This document shows positions 32,195-42,376 of a stretch of DNA of 64,000 nt, piece after piece (position 1 is the stretch's first letter; each line of letters begins with the position of its first letter). A program made the position numbers and the translations under genes. The notes below the pieces were generated by a model. That model did not search any database and was not told the DNA's origin. It worked only from the letters and a program-made list of their open reading frames with translations. The stretch comes from Legionella oakridgensis ATCC 33761 = DSM 21215 (lineage in GTDB: Bacteria; Pseudomonadota; Gammaproteobacteria; Legionellales; Legionellaceae): assembly GCF_000512355.1 (NCBI RefSeq), contig NZ_CP004006.1, positions 425,001-489,000 of the forward strand, read 5' to 3'.

Positions 32195-32923
32195 TTAGAA
32201 TAATCGGCGTGGCTGTAGCGACTCATCTATGGAAGAGGCTTCGCCAGCGGCTGCGGCAAGAGATTCGGTAGTGGAAATATCTGGAAAAAATCTTTGGGGT
32301 CTAGCCGGATCAACGTATTCTATGATGTCCGGTATTTTCCCCTGATTGGCGACAAGCAATTTTTCTTGCAGAACGGCACTACCTGACAAAATAAATGCCA
32401 TTTCTTCCGGGGTGACGGATAATTCCTGCTCTCTTTCAAAATTGCCTGCGGGTGTGATACGACTGACTTCAATAACGCATGGATTAGATAATGTTGTTTT
32501 CATACAATTTAAAATGGCTAATGGCCATAGAAGACTTGCTGCATCGGGATGAAAATCACCACTTTGGTGATTTATTTTGGTAATCTCGGTAAAATCTTGA
32601 GAAAAGAAAATATTGCCGGCGGCCAGGCAGTTATCCCGCATTTGTCGATGAGCAGGTATGTGGCGTCCAGGCTTGCCTTCACGTGCCAACCATAATACGT
32701 TTTCTTCATCGACGAGATAGCGGACGCTAAATTTTTTATCACCTTCTGCATCATCAAGTTTTTCAAGTTCTGCTATTAATTCAGGCAAGTGCTCTATGGG
32801 ATAAAGCGTGTGTTTAATCGTCCGATCATGGCGTGGAGTTGCAGGCGGGCGCGGGACTGGTGCATAAGAAACAACTTCTGCCAGTCTTGTGGTAAAAAGA
32901 GCAGATAATTCTTCTAATGTCAT
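32195..32923 (-). CDS. Uncharacterised protein with a GxxHIPAH / NHQSGDFHP motif region
   Basis: A 242-residue cytosolic-looking protein. The central part (GRHIPAHRQM, AAGNIFFSQD, KINHQSGDFHPD, SLLWPLAIL) resembles a motif block that I associate with several Legionella proteins, including putative effectors, but I cannot name a family. The C-terminus is acidic and Ala/Ser-rich and ends QPRRLF. Start chosen at MTLEELSALF (AGGCAG about 11 bases upstream); the frame is open to 32947. It lies 43 bases after the puuE-like gene and may be the last gene of a cfa-GNAT-puuE-like operon. Confidence 0.6.
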   Translation of the reverse strand: MTLEELSALFTTRLAEVVSYAPVPRPPATPRHDRTIKHTLYPIEHLPELIAELEKLDDAEGDKKFSVRYLVDEENVLWLAREGKPGRHIPAHRQMRDNCLAAGNIFFSQDFTEITKINHQSGDFHPDAASLLWPLAILNCMKTTLSNPCVIEVSRITPAGNFEREQELSVTPEEMAFILSGSAVLQEKLLVANQGKIPDIIEYVDPARPQRFFPDISTTESLAAAAGEASSIDESLQPRRLF

Positions 32924-32966
32924 TATATTGCTGCCTAAAAGAGGCATATGCTAGCAAATTTGCAAA

Positions 32967-33874
32967 TTATTTAGAATGGTTTTTAATAGTATTCACTGGG
33001 GGGCTATTGTTTTGAGATAACCAATGATGAGCAATATCGATTCGTCTTGCTATCCAGACGTTCGAAAACGTTTTAATAAATTCTATAAAATGCTTGATTG
33101 CCATGCAGCGTCCTGGATGACCGCTTATTCTTGAGTGTAAACCAATAGTCATTAATGCAGGGCGTTTTTCTTCATATAAATAAGTGAATGCATATTTAAG
33201 ATGCGTTAAAAAATCATTAGCCATACTAAAGCCTGGGCTGGTGGTAAATCGAAAGTCGTTGCAATCAAGCGTGTATGGAATGATTAAATGATCGTGTTCA
33301 AAATAGGGTAGATCATCAGAGTAACTGTCTGAATCATAAATAAATCCTCCTATCTCTCGCAGTAATTGACGGGTATGCTCGCTGCGCCTGCCGCTGTACC
33401 AACCATTAACGTCTTTTCCGGTTAATTTCTGTATGGTTTGTATACAGTTCTGGATGTGTTTTCTTTCTTCCTCTTTTGGTATGGTGGCGTAATCAATCCA
33501 GCGCCAGCCATGCCCCGCAATCTCATGATTCGTTTCACGCAGGTAGTCACAAAAGACGGGATTTAATGTCAAAGCATATCCAGTTATAAAAAAGTAACCG
33601 GTATATTATTTTGATCAAATAAACGCATGAGACGCCAAATTCCTGTACGACTTCCATACTCAAATAAGGATTCCATGCTCAGATTACGCATGCCTTGAGG
33701 CTTAGCAGCTAATGTAAATTCTCCTCCATAAGTTTCAGCGTATTGATCACCGTTGACTGGGGATAATTCTGCGCCCTCCTCATAATTCACCACAAAATTT
33801 AGGGCAAGCCTTGCCTTATTAGGCCATTGGACGGGGATGACGTGTCTGCCGTAACCTACTATATCGCGTTTCAT
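32967..33874 (-). CDS. PuuE-like polysaccharide deacetylase/allantoinase, split by a frameshift
   Basis: About 302 residues when joined. The first part (KRDIVGYGRHVIPVQWP, LNFVVNYEEGAE, SMESLFEYGSRTGIWR) and the second part (HEIAGHGWRWIDY, GWYSGRRSEHTR, YDSDSYSDDLPYF) align along their whole length with PuuE, the cofactor-light allantoinase of the NodB deacetylase superfamily. The frames switch at a six-A run (33588-33593, T6 on the coding strand); one extra T gives IPVTFFITGYALTLNP. It lies 3 bases after the GNAT gene. No other purine-degradation gene is present, so its substrate may not be allantoin. Confidence 0.82.
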
Positions 33875-33877
33875 GCT

Positions 33878-34732
33878 TTATCCCAATTCAAAGCTAGTAA
33901 TGCCATAAATGTGATTTAATTCTATTTGTGGCTGGCCTTTTAAATACATGCGAGCGGTTTCAAATACTTTTTTAAATTGGTAATGTTGGACTAGATGGAT
34001 GGCATCGGGATTATTTTCAGGGATATCCAAATAAATGGGCTGGCCATGAGCATGATTCGCTAAATTCAAAAACAATTCCTGAGCGATGTCCGGCGTATCA
34101 GCAAATAAAGGACCAATTTTAAAACCTTGCTGACAGGACCGAATGATCCCATAACCTTGAAGTTGGCCATGATTCATATAGCCTAAGCTTTTTCCTTGAG
34201 GTTGGTTAATCCAACATCGTAAGAACGTCGGGCGAAGGGCGGGAAAATGACGGCGATCATAGTGAACCAGGTGATCAAAATCAATTTTTGTTAAGGGAAC
34301 AATAGCCTTATTTTGGGTGGCAGAATAAAATGCTTTGCTTTCATAACGAGCGTTATTATGCGCTATTTGATAACCAAGACGGCTGTACTTATCGAGCATA
34401 TTGACGACACCATCAATACCGGCATTGCGTTGTCCAATATAAGCCAATCGCTCTTTGGTTAAAGCCAAGCCATAACCTTGATTGCGATAAGCTTTATCAA
34501 CAATATAAAATCCACAAAATGCAAACTGATCGTCATAAATGACGGCTGAGCCTATGGCAATGGTGTTGCCATTTAATTTGCCTGCAAAAAAACCATGTGG
34601 ATCGGTCTGGTAAAAACAGTCGCCGTCATAAAGGCCCGGGTTCCATCCTTCCCTGGCAGCCCAATCTATTGCAAGTTGCACCTCTTTTTTAGTCATGCGC
34701 TCAATGATGTAATTGTTTTTCATTTTTTTCAT
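33878..34732 (-). CDS. GNAT N-acetyltransferase with YitH-like C-terminal domain
   Basis: About 284 residues. The N-terminal GNAT domain has the acetyl-CoA binding loop in YRNQGYGLALTKERL. The C-terminal half (RPTFLRCWINQPQGKSLGYM, GYGIIRSCQQGFKIGPLFA) matches the acetyltransferase_18 / YitH-like extension found in a group of GNAT enzymes. Start taken at MKKMKNNYIIER; the frame opens at 34759 but that ATG has no spaced ribosome-binding site. It lies 38 bases after cfa and 3 bases before the PuuE-like gene. Substrate unknown. Confidence 0.78.
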   Translation of the reverse strand: MKKMKNNYIIERMTKKEVQLAIDWAAREGWNPGLYDGDCFYQTDPHGFFAGKLNGNTIAIGSAVIYDDQFAFCGFYIVDKAYRNQGYGLALTKERLAYIGQRNAGIDGVVNMLDKYSRLGYQIAHNNARYESKAFYSATQNKAIVPLTKIDFDHLVHYDRRHFPALRPTFLRCWINQPQGKSLGYMNHGQLQGYGIIRSCQQGFKIGPLFADTPDIAQELFLNLANHAHGQPIYLDIPENNPDAIHLVQHYQFKKVFETARMYLKGQPQIELNHIYGITSFELG

Positions 34733-34770
34733 GATTTTTCTCGCACACAAGATGTTCATCCCTTAGCTTT

Positions 34771-35892
34771 TTACCTTGGCGCCATATATCCATCGTCCAG
34801 ACCTCCTTTGGAAAAAACGATTTGCCAAAGCTGCATCCCACGGGCGCGAAAGCCGCCAGCACAGGATAAGAGGTAATAAGTCCACATCCTATAAAAGCGT
34901 TCATCGAATTGACTTTTTAATTCATGCCAGTTATTCACAAAATTTTGATACCATGCCATGAGCGTTTTGTCGTAATAAATACCGAAATTCTGCCAGTCTT
35001 CCATCACAAAAAAAGGCTCTGCTGCTGCCGCTGTTTGCATGATGGATGGCAACATGCCGCGAGGGAAAATGTATTTTCTAATCCACTCATCAGCAAGCGA
35101 GGCCGTTTTATCGACACCGATTGAATGCAATAAAAATAAACCTTGATTGACCAGCGAGCGGTTAATGGTCTGCATGAATTCTTTATAATTTAAGTGACCG
35201 ACGTGTTCAAACATGCCAATTGAGGCAATACGATCAAAAGGGCCGTCCTGGATGTCACGATAATCTTGTAGACGGATATCCACGTCTAAGTTTTTACAAT
35301 GATGTTTTGCAAATTCGTATTGTTGTTCTGAAATAGTAACGCCTACCACACGAACGTTGTAATGTTCGGCGGCATATCGTGCAAAGCCACCCCACCCGCA
35401 GCCAATATCTAAAAGACGCATCCCAGGTTTTAACTGCAGTTTCTTGCATATTAAATCCAGTTTGGCAATTTGTGCCTCATCCAAGGCATTGGCTTCTTTA
35501 TAGTAACCACAGCTGTAGACCATATTTTTATCCAGCATGGCCTTAAATAGAGAATTGCCAATGTTATAATGACTTATCCCTTGTTTTGCTCCCCATTTAT
35601 CTTGAAAGTTAATGAGTTTTGCCAGGGCATGTGTAAAAAATACACGGAATGGTATTTTTGTTTTTGTGTCTAATTTTGCACGTAAAATGCGATCGAAAAA
35701 CATGTCAAGGCGCTCACAGTCCCACCATTTGTCCATGTAAGATTCACCTAAACCAAGCGAGCCTTGCTGCAAAAAACGAGAATACAGTTCATTATTATGA
35801 ACCTGAATATCCCATGGCTGATTGCCGTTGATGGTAATACCAGTTGGTTCTAGCATGGTTTCAATAAATTTTTTAGCTGTATCCCTTGGCAT
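34771..35892 (-). CDS. cfa: Cyclopropane-fatty-acyl-phospholipid synthase
   Basis: A 373-residue SAM-dependent enzyme that methylenates cis-unsaturated acyl chains in membrane phospholipids. It shows GLGESYMDKWWDCERLD, the SAM site LLDIGCGWGGFARYAAEHY (about residue 165), and the C-terminal RGMQLWQIVFSKGG. First gene of an apparent minus-strand run cfa-GNAT-puuE-like-unknown. Divergent from the metallophosphoesterase. Confidence 0.95.
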   Translation of the reverse strand: MPRDTAKKFIETMLEPTGITINGNQPWDIQVHNNELYSRFLQQGSLGLGESYMDKWWDCERLDMFFDRILRAKLDTKTKIPFRVFFTHALAKLINFQDKWGAKQGISHYNIGNSLFKAMLDKNMVYSCGYYKEANALDEAQIAKLDLICKKLQLKPGMRLLDIGCGWGGFARYAAEHYNVRVVGVTISEQQYEFAKHHCKNLDVDIRLQDYRDIQDGPFDRIASIGMFEHVGHLNYKEFMQTINRSLVNQGLFLLHSIGVDKTASLADEWIRKYIFPRGMLPSIMQTAAAAEPFFVMEDWQNFGIYYDKTLMAWYQNFVNNWHELKSQFDERFYRMWTYYLLSCAGGFRARGMQLWQIVFSKGGLDDGYMAPR

Positions 35893-36008
35893 TTGTTTAA
35901 TACCTCCCTGTAGGATGTTTTAAAGGTATAATGAATAAGAATTTAGCGCAAAGAACGTGTTTGTTAAAGATTTTTAAACCGGTACTTAAGTTTGAAGTGG
36001 AAAATGGC

Positions 36009-36797
36009 ATGAAGCATTGTCTGTGGTTGACTGATCTGCATGTTGATCGATTATCAAAACAGGATTATCGCCATTTGTTGCATCGCATCCATAATGCGGC
36101 GGCTGATGCCATATGGATAACCGGCGATATTGGCAATCCGCCCTATAATTGGCATTTTCTTGAAACGCTTTTAACCTATATCAACACGACGGTTTATTTT
36201 GTATTGGGAAATCATGATTTTTACGGATTAAAAATTGAAGAGGCACGTTCCCGGGCAGTAGAACTGATGAAGCGTTATGCCAATGCTTATTACTTAACTA
36301 CCATGCCATCGGTGATATGCAATGATGTGGTATTAGCTGGTGTGGATGGCTGGGCGAATACGGGGAAGATTCCATTGTTGGAAAAAACATGGGATGGCGA
36401 TGAAATCCAGGATTGGCAAGGCAAGACATTATCTTTATTACAGGATAGTATGAATCGGGAAGCTAAAAAAGACGCTGAACAATTGTTAATAAAATGCCGG
36501 CAGGGAATGATGAATAACATCCTTAAGAAAATTGTCCTGTTGACGCATGTTCCACCCGGACAAGCTTGTTTGGGGAGCGGTTCGCCCAAATCTTTCCAAG
36601 CTAAACGTACGGTGTATTATTCTCAAGCTTTAGCAGAAGCATTGAATGAATTAAAAACATGCTATCCAGATGTCTTGTTTAATCTGTTTAGTGGGCATTT
36701 GCATTGCCAATATCATTATCGTATTGGTCATCAGATTCACGGCTTTATTATGGATGCTTATCATCCTGATAAGCCATTGACTTGGATTTCATTATGA
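36009..36797 (+). CDS. Calcineurin-like metallophosphoesterase
   Basis: A 262-residue cytosolic phosphoesterase. The dimetal motifs are visible: LTDLHVD (DxH), GDIGN, LGNHDFYG (GNHD), LLTHVPPG (second His) and FSGHLHCQ (GHxH). The frame is open to 35931, but the MKHCLWLTDLHVD start at 36009 places the first motif near the N-terminus as usual. Its stop overlaps the next start (ATGA, 36794-36797). Substrate not predictable. Confidence 0.85.
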   Translation: MKHCLWLTDLHVDRLSKQDYRHLLHRIHNAAADAIWITGDIGNPPYNWHFLETLLTYINTTVYFVLGNHDFYGLKIEEARSRAVELMKRYANAYYLTTMPSVICNDVVLAGVDGWANTGKIPLLEKTWDGDEIQDWQGKTLSLLQDSMNREAKKDAEQLLIKCRQGMMNNILKKIVLLTHVPPGQACLGSGSPKSFQAKRTVYYSQALAEALNELKTCYPDVLFNLFSGHLHCQYHYRIGHQIHGFIMDAYHPDKPLTWISL

Positions 36798-37312
36798 ATG
36801 ATAGGATTGAATCGGTTTTAAAATTATCGGCGAGGTTACCTGAACTTTTATGGAAGCTGGATAGGATGGCGGTTCCTCTTCATGCAAACGTGATTCCGCA
36901 AGGGATGTTTCGCTCCTTTCCTGATATTACTGCAAAATCCTGTATTGATGAAATCAAATATGATCTGGAGCGATTGCAATGTCAGGCTAATGAGCGAAGT
37001 GCTCGCTATCTCGCAGAGTGCATTTCCAGGAAAATTAATTTTCTTGTTGTCTTATGCTTAAGACAGAAACAAACATCATCTTCTCAATCAACCAATCACT
37101 TCGGCATCAAAGCGATAAGTACTCGCCAACAATGGCTGGCATCATTACAAGATGACATCATGGCATTAAGCGAACAACATCAAGCGCTTACAGGCCAGTT
37201 ACGGTTATTCAAAGAAAAAGATGATTTACAATCGATGTTAACCCTGCGAGCTGAGATAGGAGAAATAGAACGTCGATTGACTCTTGCAAGGGAAATGTTG
37301 AGCCAAGCTTAA
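36794..37312 (+). CDS. PriC-like primosomal replication protein
   Basis: A 172-residue helical protein. Its features match PriC along the length: FRSFPDITAKSCIDEI followed by a helix, LAECISRKINFLV, RQQWLASLQDDIMAL, and the C-terminal TLRAEIGEIERRLTLAREML. PriC helps reload the DnaB helicase at stalled forks. Sequence conservation in this family is low, so I am moderately sure. It is co-translated with the metallophosphoesterase and ends 14 bases before the biotin carboxylase. Confidence 0.68.
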   Translation: MNDRIESVLKLSARLPELLWKLDRMAVPLHANVIPQGMFRSFPDITAKSCIDEIKYDLERLQCQANERSARYLAECISRKINFLVVLCLRQKQTSSSQSTNHFGIKAISTRQQWLASLQDDIMALSEQHQALTGQLRLFKEKDDLQSMLTLRAEIGEIERRLTLAREMLSQA

Positions 37313-37326
37313 GGGAGTAAACGCAG

Positions 37327-38760
37327 ATGTTTAAAAAAATTCTGGTGAGTAATCGTGGTGAAATTGCCTTGCGAATTATTCGGGCTTGCAGAGATATGGA
37401 TATTGCAGCGGTGGCCATATACAGCGAAGCAGATCGCTATGCGTTGCATGTAAAGAGAGCATCGCACGCGCATTGTTTGAGTAAAAATCCCCTGGATGCT
37501 TATTTAAACATCCGACGCATTATTGAATATGCCAAGGCAGCTGGTTGTGAGGCAATTCATCCTGGGTATGGATTTTTATCAGAAAATCCCGATTTTGCCG
37601 AAGCTTGTCAGCAAGCAGGAATTGTTTTTATTGGCCCCTCTCCATCCGTTATTGCAACAATGGGCTCAAAAGTGGAAGCACGAAAAGTGATGAAGCAAGC
37701 AGGGGTTCCTGTAATTCCGGGCAGTGAAGGCAATCTTGCAGATCCTGAGGAAGCTGTCGCTTGTGCAGAAAAATTGGTTTATCCAGTCATGCTGAAGGCC
37801 ACTTTTGGTGGTGGAGGAAGAGGCATTCGTATATGTCATAATGCAGAGCAGGTAAAACAACAATTTATACGCGTACAATCAGAGGCGGGTAAGGCTTTTG
37901 GGAATGCGCATGTGTTTATGGAGAAGTTGATTCGTCATCCACGTCATATCGAAGTACAGATTCTTGCCGATCACCACGGACAAGTGTTGCATTTATTTGA
38001 ACGCGATTGTTCTATTCAACGGCGCCATCAAAAACTGGTTGAAATTGCACCCGCTTTGCAACTGGATGATAATATTCGAGAGACTTTGTATGCTTATGCT
38101 GTGCAGGCAGCAAAATCGGTAGGTTATACCAATGCCGGTACTGTAGAATTCATTCTTGATGACCAAAATAATATTTATTTTTTAGAAATGAATACGCGTT
38201 TACAAGTCGAGCATCCAATTACGGAGCAGATTACGGGCGTAGATATTGTTCAAGAGCAAATTCGAATTGCTGCGGGTTTGAAACTTAATATGCGCCAGGA
38301 AGATATTGTGCGTAGAGGGATAGCCATGGAGTTTCGCATTAATGCTGAAGATCCGCAAAATGATTTTTTACCGAGTTTTGGCCGGGTTACACGTTATTAT
38401 GTTCCTGGTGGCCCAGGGGTTCGTACCGATAGTGCGATTTATACAGGATATAATATCCCACCCGATTATGATTCTTTATGTACGAAGTTAACCGTGTGGG
38501 GTCTTGATTGGCCTGCTGTATTAAGTCGGGCAAATCGTGCCTTGCGGGAAATGCGCCTGTTTGGAGTTAAAACAACCATTCCGTTTTATCTTGAGATGTT
38601 AAAGTCTCAAGAATTACAGCAAGGTTTGTTTGATACTGGGTTACTGGAGGCTCACCCGGAATGGTTGCGTTATTCCAATAAATCTTTACCAACGCATAAG
38701 GCTGCAATCATTGCTGCAGCCATTGCCGCTTATTCTGCACACGATCAAGGTAAAAGGTAA
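37327..38760 (+). CDS. Biotin carboxylase subunit (AccC / PycA type)
   Basis: A 477-residue ATP-grasp biotin carboxylase. Seen: [20 protein letters not shown], the ATP loop [42 protein letters not shown], and the C-terminal CTKLTVWG. It is longer than AccC (about 449) and its C-terminal [14 protein letters not shown]...[11 protein letters not shown] resembles the PycA subunit of two-part pyruvate carboxylase. No biotin-carrier or carboxyltransferase gene is adjacent, so the acceptor is undecided. Its end overlaps the convergent panC end by 16 bases. Confidence 0.85.
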   Translation: MFKKILVSNRGEIALRIIRACRDMDIAAVAIYSEADRYALHVKRASHAHCLSKNPLDAYLNIRRIIEYAKAAGCEAIHPGYGFLSENPDFAEACQQAGIVFIGPSPSVIATMGSKVEARKVMKQAGVPVIPGSEGNLADPEEAVACAEKLVYPVMLKATFGGGGRGIRICHNAEQVKQQFIRVQSEAGKAFGNAHVFMEKLIRHPRHIEVQILADHHGQVLHLFERDCSIQRRHQKLVEIAPALQLDDNIRETLYAYAVQAAKSVGYTNAGTVEFILDDQNNIYFLEMNTRLQVEHPITEQITGVDIVQEQIRIAAGLKLNMRQEDIVRRGIAMEFRINAEDPQNDFLPSFGRVTRYYVPGGPGVRTDSAIYTGYNIPPDYDSLCTKLTVWGLDWPAVLSRANRALREMRLFGVKTTIPFYLEMLKSQELQQGLFDTGLLEAHPEWLRYSNKSLPTHKAAIIAAAIAAYSAHDQGKR

Positions 38761-39506
38761 TTATCAATCAATCGAATGCCGCCAATATTGACGGCGGCAA
38801 AACGTCTGTTTTGATGGTCTTCAATGTATTCTACCTCAATGCCTAGTTGTTGGAGGGTCGTTATTATCTGTTCTTGAGATAGTGGTTGATGAAAAACATG
38901 TGCAAATTGGTCGGCCAGCTTGCGCTGTTCAGAATTTAAGCGGTTATTGCGTGAACTAAAGGCAAGGCCACTGGTTTCGCGAATGGTTGGGCAGGATTTG
39001 ATTTCAATATCCATAAAAAAGGCAGAAACCATGTCGCGAATAAGCTGAAATTGTTGGTAGTCTTTCTCGCCAAAATAAGCGCGGTTTGGTTTAACAAGGT
39101 TAAGCAGTTTCATGACGACGGTCAGTACTCCTGTAAAATGACCAGGCCTTTGTCGTCCTTCCATGAGTTGTGTATGTTGGTTTTCTTGAAGTTGGTAACG
39201 ATAACCATCCGCATACATGGTTTTTTCTTCGGGAAGAAGGCAGTAGTCAACGCCCAGGCTGGTTAATAAATCCAAATCGGCATTTAACGTCCGAGGATAG
39301 CGGTTGTAATCATCGCTTTGATTAAATTGGGTGGGATTGACGAAGATGCTGGCGACAGTATAGTCGTTTTCCTGTTGACTTATCGTAAAAAGTGAGGCAT
39401 GTCCAGCATGTAGATTTCCCATCGTAGGCACAAACCCCAATGAGCAATGGCTTGGCAGCTCACGGCGAAACGCTCGCCACTCATCTAACTGATGAAAAAG
39501 ATTCAT
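38745..39506 (-). CDS. panC: Pantothenate synthetase (pantoate-beta-alanine ligase)
   Basis: A 253-residue enzyme joining pantoate and beta-alanine with ATP to make pantothenate. The nucleotide-binding motif is [13 protein letters not shown] near residue 30, and [14 protein letters not shown] and [10 protein letters not shown] are conserved. The start [10 protein letters not shown] at 39506 fits the family; the frame is open to 39899 but that stretch lies inside panB in another frame. panB lies 10 bases upstream, so this is a panBC operon. Confidence 0.95.
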   Translation of the reverse strand: MNLFHQLDEWRAFRRELPSHCSLGFVPTMGNLHAGHASLFTISQQENDYTVASIFVNPTQFNQSDDYNRYPRTLNADLDLLTSLGVDYCLLPEEKTMYADGYRYQLQENQHTQLMEGRQRPGHFTGVLTVVMKLLNLVKPNRAYFGEKDYQQFQLIRDMVSAFFMDIEIKSCPTIRETSGLAFSSRNNRLNSEQRKLADQFAHVFHQPLSQEQIITTLQQLGIEVEYIEDHQNRRFAAVNIGGIRLIDNYLLP

Positions 39507-39516
39507 GATTACATCC

Positions 39517-40305
39517 TCAAAATGTATGTTCGGGCATGGGGAATTCTTTTTGCGCCACATGTCTAACGTAAGCATTAATACCATTGAGAAGAATTTCTTT
39601 GCCTTTGGCAAACTGGTGAACAAACCGTGGCTTAAGTTCTGTTTGCAAACCCAGCAGATCATGCCATACAAGCACCTGACCGTCGGTGTCCACACCAGCG
39701 CCGATGCCAATGGTAGGAATACCAAGCGATTGGGTAATGTGTTTTGCTGCATGTCCTGGAACGCATTCGATAACCACAGCAAAGCAGCCGGCTGCTTCCA
39801 AATTTTTGGCTTGCCGTAATAAATCCATGGCTTTTTCTTCAGCCTTACCCTGAACAATATAGCCGCCAAGCTGATGAATGGATTGTGGTGTAAGACCAAT
39901 ATGGCCCATGACCGGGATACCGGCAGTCACTATCTGTGATATGGTTTGACAAACCTCTGGGTCAGCGCCTTCAATTTTGACGGCGTGTGCACCTGCCTGC
40001 ATGAGTCTTTTGACATTTTCCATCGTGTCGGCCGGTGAAATTCGATGGCATAGGAAAGGAAGATCACTGACTAAAAACTGCTGATGAAGGCCACGAGACA
40101 CGGCCGCAGTATGCAATAACATCATGTCCATGTTTGCCATGATGGTGCTGTCATGTCCATGAACCACCATGGCCACTGAATCGCCTACCAGCACGCAATC
40201 AACGTGGGATTCTGCCACGATACAAGCTGAGGGATAATCATAGCAAGTCAGCATGGTAATTTTTTCATGCTGCTCTTTTTTTCTTTTAAAATCATGTATT
40301 TTCAT
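39517..40305 (-). CDS. panB: 3-methyl-2-oxobutanoate hydroxymethyltransferase
   Basis: A 262-residue enzyme that transfers a hydroxymethyl group from methylene-THF to ketoisovalerate, the first step to pantothenate. Conserved: [25 protein letters not shown] (metal site), [17 protein letters not shown] and [18 protein letters not shown] start at [10 protein letters not shown]: the sequence encoding the preceding MEDF contains the GGAGGA ribosome-binding site, four bases from this ATG. First gene of panBC. Confidence 0.95.
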   Translation of the reverse strand: MKIHDFKRKKEQHEKITMLTCYDYPSACIVAESHVDCVLVGDSVAMVVHGHDSTIMANMDMMLLHTAAVSRGLHQQFLVSDLPFLCHRISPADTMENVKRLMQAGAHAVKIEGADPEVCQTISQIVTAGIPVMGHIGLTPQSIHQLGGYIVQGKAEEKAMDLLRQAKNLEAAGCFAVVIECVPGHAAKHITQSLGIPTIGIGAGVDTDGQVLVWHDLLGLQTELKPRFVHQFAKGKEILLNGINAYVRHVAQKEFPMPEHTF

Positions 40306-40472
40306 GAAATCCTCCATGATAGGAGGAGGGGGTAGCAGTTATTGCACAACATGCAGGTACCTGTCGCATGGATCAAGTCCTCCGAAATAAAAATAATTAA
40401 TAAGGTCACCGCTCAACGAAAAGTCGATGCTTTTATTATCATAACGGACAGGAATTAAAATGCAAGATGCGT

Positions 40473-40478
40473 TATAAT
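40473..40478 (+). promoter_or_regulatory. Possible -10 element for the alpha/beta hydrolase-zapE pair
   Basis: A perfect TATAAT lies about 80 bases upstream of the hydrolase start, in the gap that separates it from divergent panB. No good -35 element is seen, so support is modest. Confidence 0.4.
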
Positions 40479-40560
40479 TTAGCAGTCATTGCTCATGAAT
40501 GATCACCTTCAAGGTATTTTGCCAATCGGGTGTAATCTATCGTTAATACAGGTTTTTTCT

Positions 40561-41223
40561 ATGCTGCCAACACATTATTTAAATACCGCTGGTGAGCATC
40601 CTTTTGTAATAGAAGGGCAAGCTGGCCAGTTAGAAGGAATTTTCACGGTGCCTGAAAAGGCAAGAACGGATTACCTTGCTGTCCTTGGACATCCTCATTC
40701 TTTGCAAGGCGGTTCAATGAATAATAAAGTCGTCACTACGTTGGCACGTTTATTTAAAGAGCTTGCTGTCCCAAGTATTCGGTTTAATTTTCGTGGGGTT
40801 GGTCAATCAGCCGGTCTTTATGATCACGGCATTGGGGAAAGTGAAGACATGTTGTCTATTGCTCGGCAGTATAAAGAGCAAATATCACCGGTTAATTTTA
40901 TTTTTGCCGGTTTTTCTTTTGGCTCTTATGTGGCATATCGAACAGCAGCACAGCATGAGCATGCATTACTAATTACGGTGGCACCACCTGTGCATCATTA
41001 CGACTATACGGAATATGATCCTGTTCCTACTCCTTGGATCTTGGTGCAAGGAGATGATGATGACGTTGTACCACTGCAATTTGTTTTGGATTTTGCCGCT
41101 CGTTTAAAACCGTCCATCTCGGTGCTTCGCTTTCCTGAGACGGGGCATTTTTTTCATGGACGTTTGCTCGAGCTTAAATCAGGATTGCTTGAGTTAGTCC
41201 GCAGGCAGGTTCCAACTTTATGA
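40561..41223 (+). CDS. Alpha/beta hydrolase (COG2945-like)
   Basis: A 220-residue small alpha/beta hydrolase. It has LGHPHSLQGGSMNNKVV near the N-terminus, FNFRGVGQSAG, the nucleophile elbow GFSFGS, the acidic residue region VQGDDDDVVP and the final His in ETGHFFHG. This pattern matches the short cytosolic hydrolases of the COG2945 group. Start taken at MLPTHYLNTAG; the frame is open to 40489. The stop overlaps the zapE ATG (ATGA, 41220-41223). Substrate unknown. Confidence 0.8.
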   Translation: MLPTHYLNTAGEHPFVIEGQAGQLEGIFTVPEKARTDYLAVLGHPHSLQGGSMNNKVVTTLARLFKELAVPSIRFNFRGVGQSAGLYDHGIGESEDMLSIARQYKEQISPVNFIFAGFSFGSYVAYRTAAQHEHALLITVAPPVHHYDYTEYDPVPTPWILVQGDDDDVVPLQFVLDFAARLKPSISVLRFPETGHFFHGRLLELKSGLLELVRRQVPTL

Positions 41224-42298
41224 CTTTGATTGAACATTATAATACGGCACTGGCTTGTGGAGAAATTATCAACGATCCTGTTCAACGTCAGATGCTTGAG
41301 TATTTTCAGCGACTTGTTGATGAATTGCATGCTGTAAAGCGTTCTTGGTTTCATTACGGACAAAAAAAACATTGCAAGGGATTTATCTTTATGGGCCTGT
41401 AGGGGGCGGAAAAACCTATTTAATGGATTTATTTTATCAGGGTGTTGGGATTCAGCAGAAGTCCCGTTTTCATTTCCACCATTTTATGCAACAAGTTGAT
41501 GCGCAATTACGTCGTTTGCAGGGGCATAAAGATCCATTACGCAACATTGCGGCCAATCTTGCTAAATCGACTCGCTTGTTGTGCCTGGATGAATTTTTTG
41601 TGCATGATATTGCCGATGCAATGATTTTAGCTGAATTATTGCAGGCACTTTTTAATCATGGCGTGATTTTAGTCGCTACTTCAAATACAGAGCCAGATAA
41701 CCTTTATTTGAATGGTTTGCAGCGAGCCCGTTTCTTACCTGCTATTGAACTCATCAAAAGCCATTGTCAGGTGTTGGCTTTGATGGAAAATAGAGACTAT
41801 CGTCTAGGACGTGCTCTTTTGGAAGAAACTTATCTCTACCCTTTAAATGACTCAACAAACCAGACATTACATCGGCAGTTTGAGGCTATCTCAAGTGAGG
41901 TTATCTCTGAAGGGAAATTGACCATACAAAACCGCTGTATCCCTTTTGTGAAATGCAGTGAGCATGCGGTTTGGTTTGTCTTTGATGTCATTTGTAATTT
42001 GCCTCGTAGCCAATTGGATTATCTGGAGATAGCTGAACGCTTTGATACGGTATTTGTCAGTAAGATTCCAAGGTTGACCCGTGACGACACCGTACGAGCC
42101 ATTTTACTGATGCATTTTATTGACGTGATGTATGATAAGGGGGTGCGTGTTATTTTTTCAGCAGAAGTCCCGGCTGAACAGTTATATACCGAAGGGGCAA
42201 TACGCCATGATTTTCAACGCACGCTGAGTCGATTGGAAGAAATGCAATCTTCTGATTATCTAAGACGCCATACTCGTCGGGAAGTTTCCATGCTTTAG
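41220..42298 (+). CDS. zapE: ZapE/AFG1-family cell division ATPase, split by a frameshift
   Basis: About 359 residues when joined. The AAA-like ATPase has Walker A GPVGGGKTYLMDLF, Walker B LLCLDEFFVHD, and sensor region ATSNTEPDNLY, all typical of AFG1/ZapE proteins that modulate the Z ring under low oxygen or heat. The N-terminal 50 residues are in another frame; adding one A to the A8 run at 41362-41369 gives HYGQKKTLQGIYLYGP, which is the normal family sequence. It is co-translated with the hydrolase. Confidence 0.88.
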
Positions 42299-42376
42299 TT
42301 TGCAAATAAATCATATTGTTTTTATTTTGATTTTTATGATAAGATTTTAACTTAAGCATTTGGTTCATGTACACAG

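Noticed and set aside
39507-39899. N-terminal extension of panC
   Set aside because: It lies inside panB in another frame; the family start MNLFHQL at 39506 is clear.
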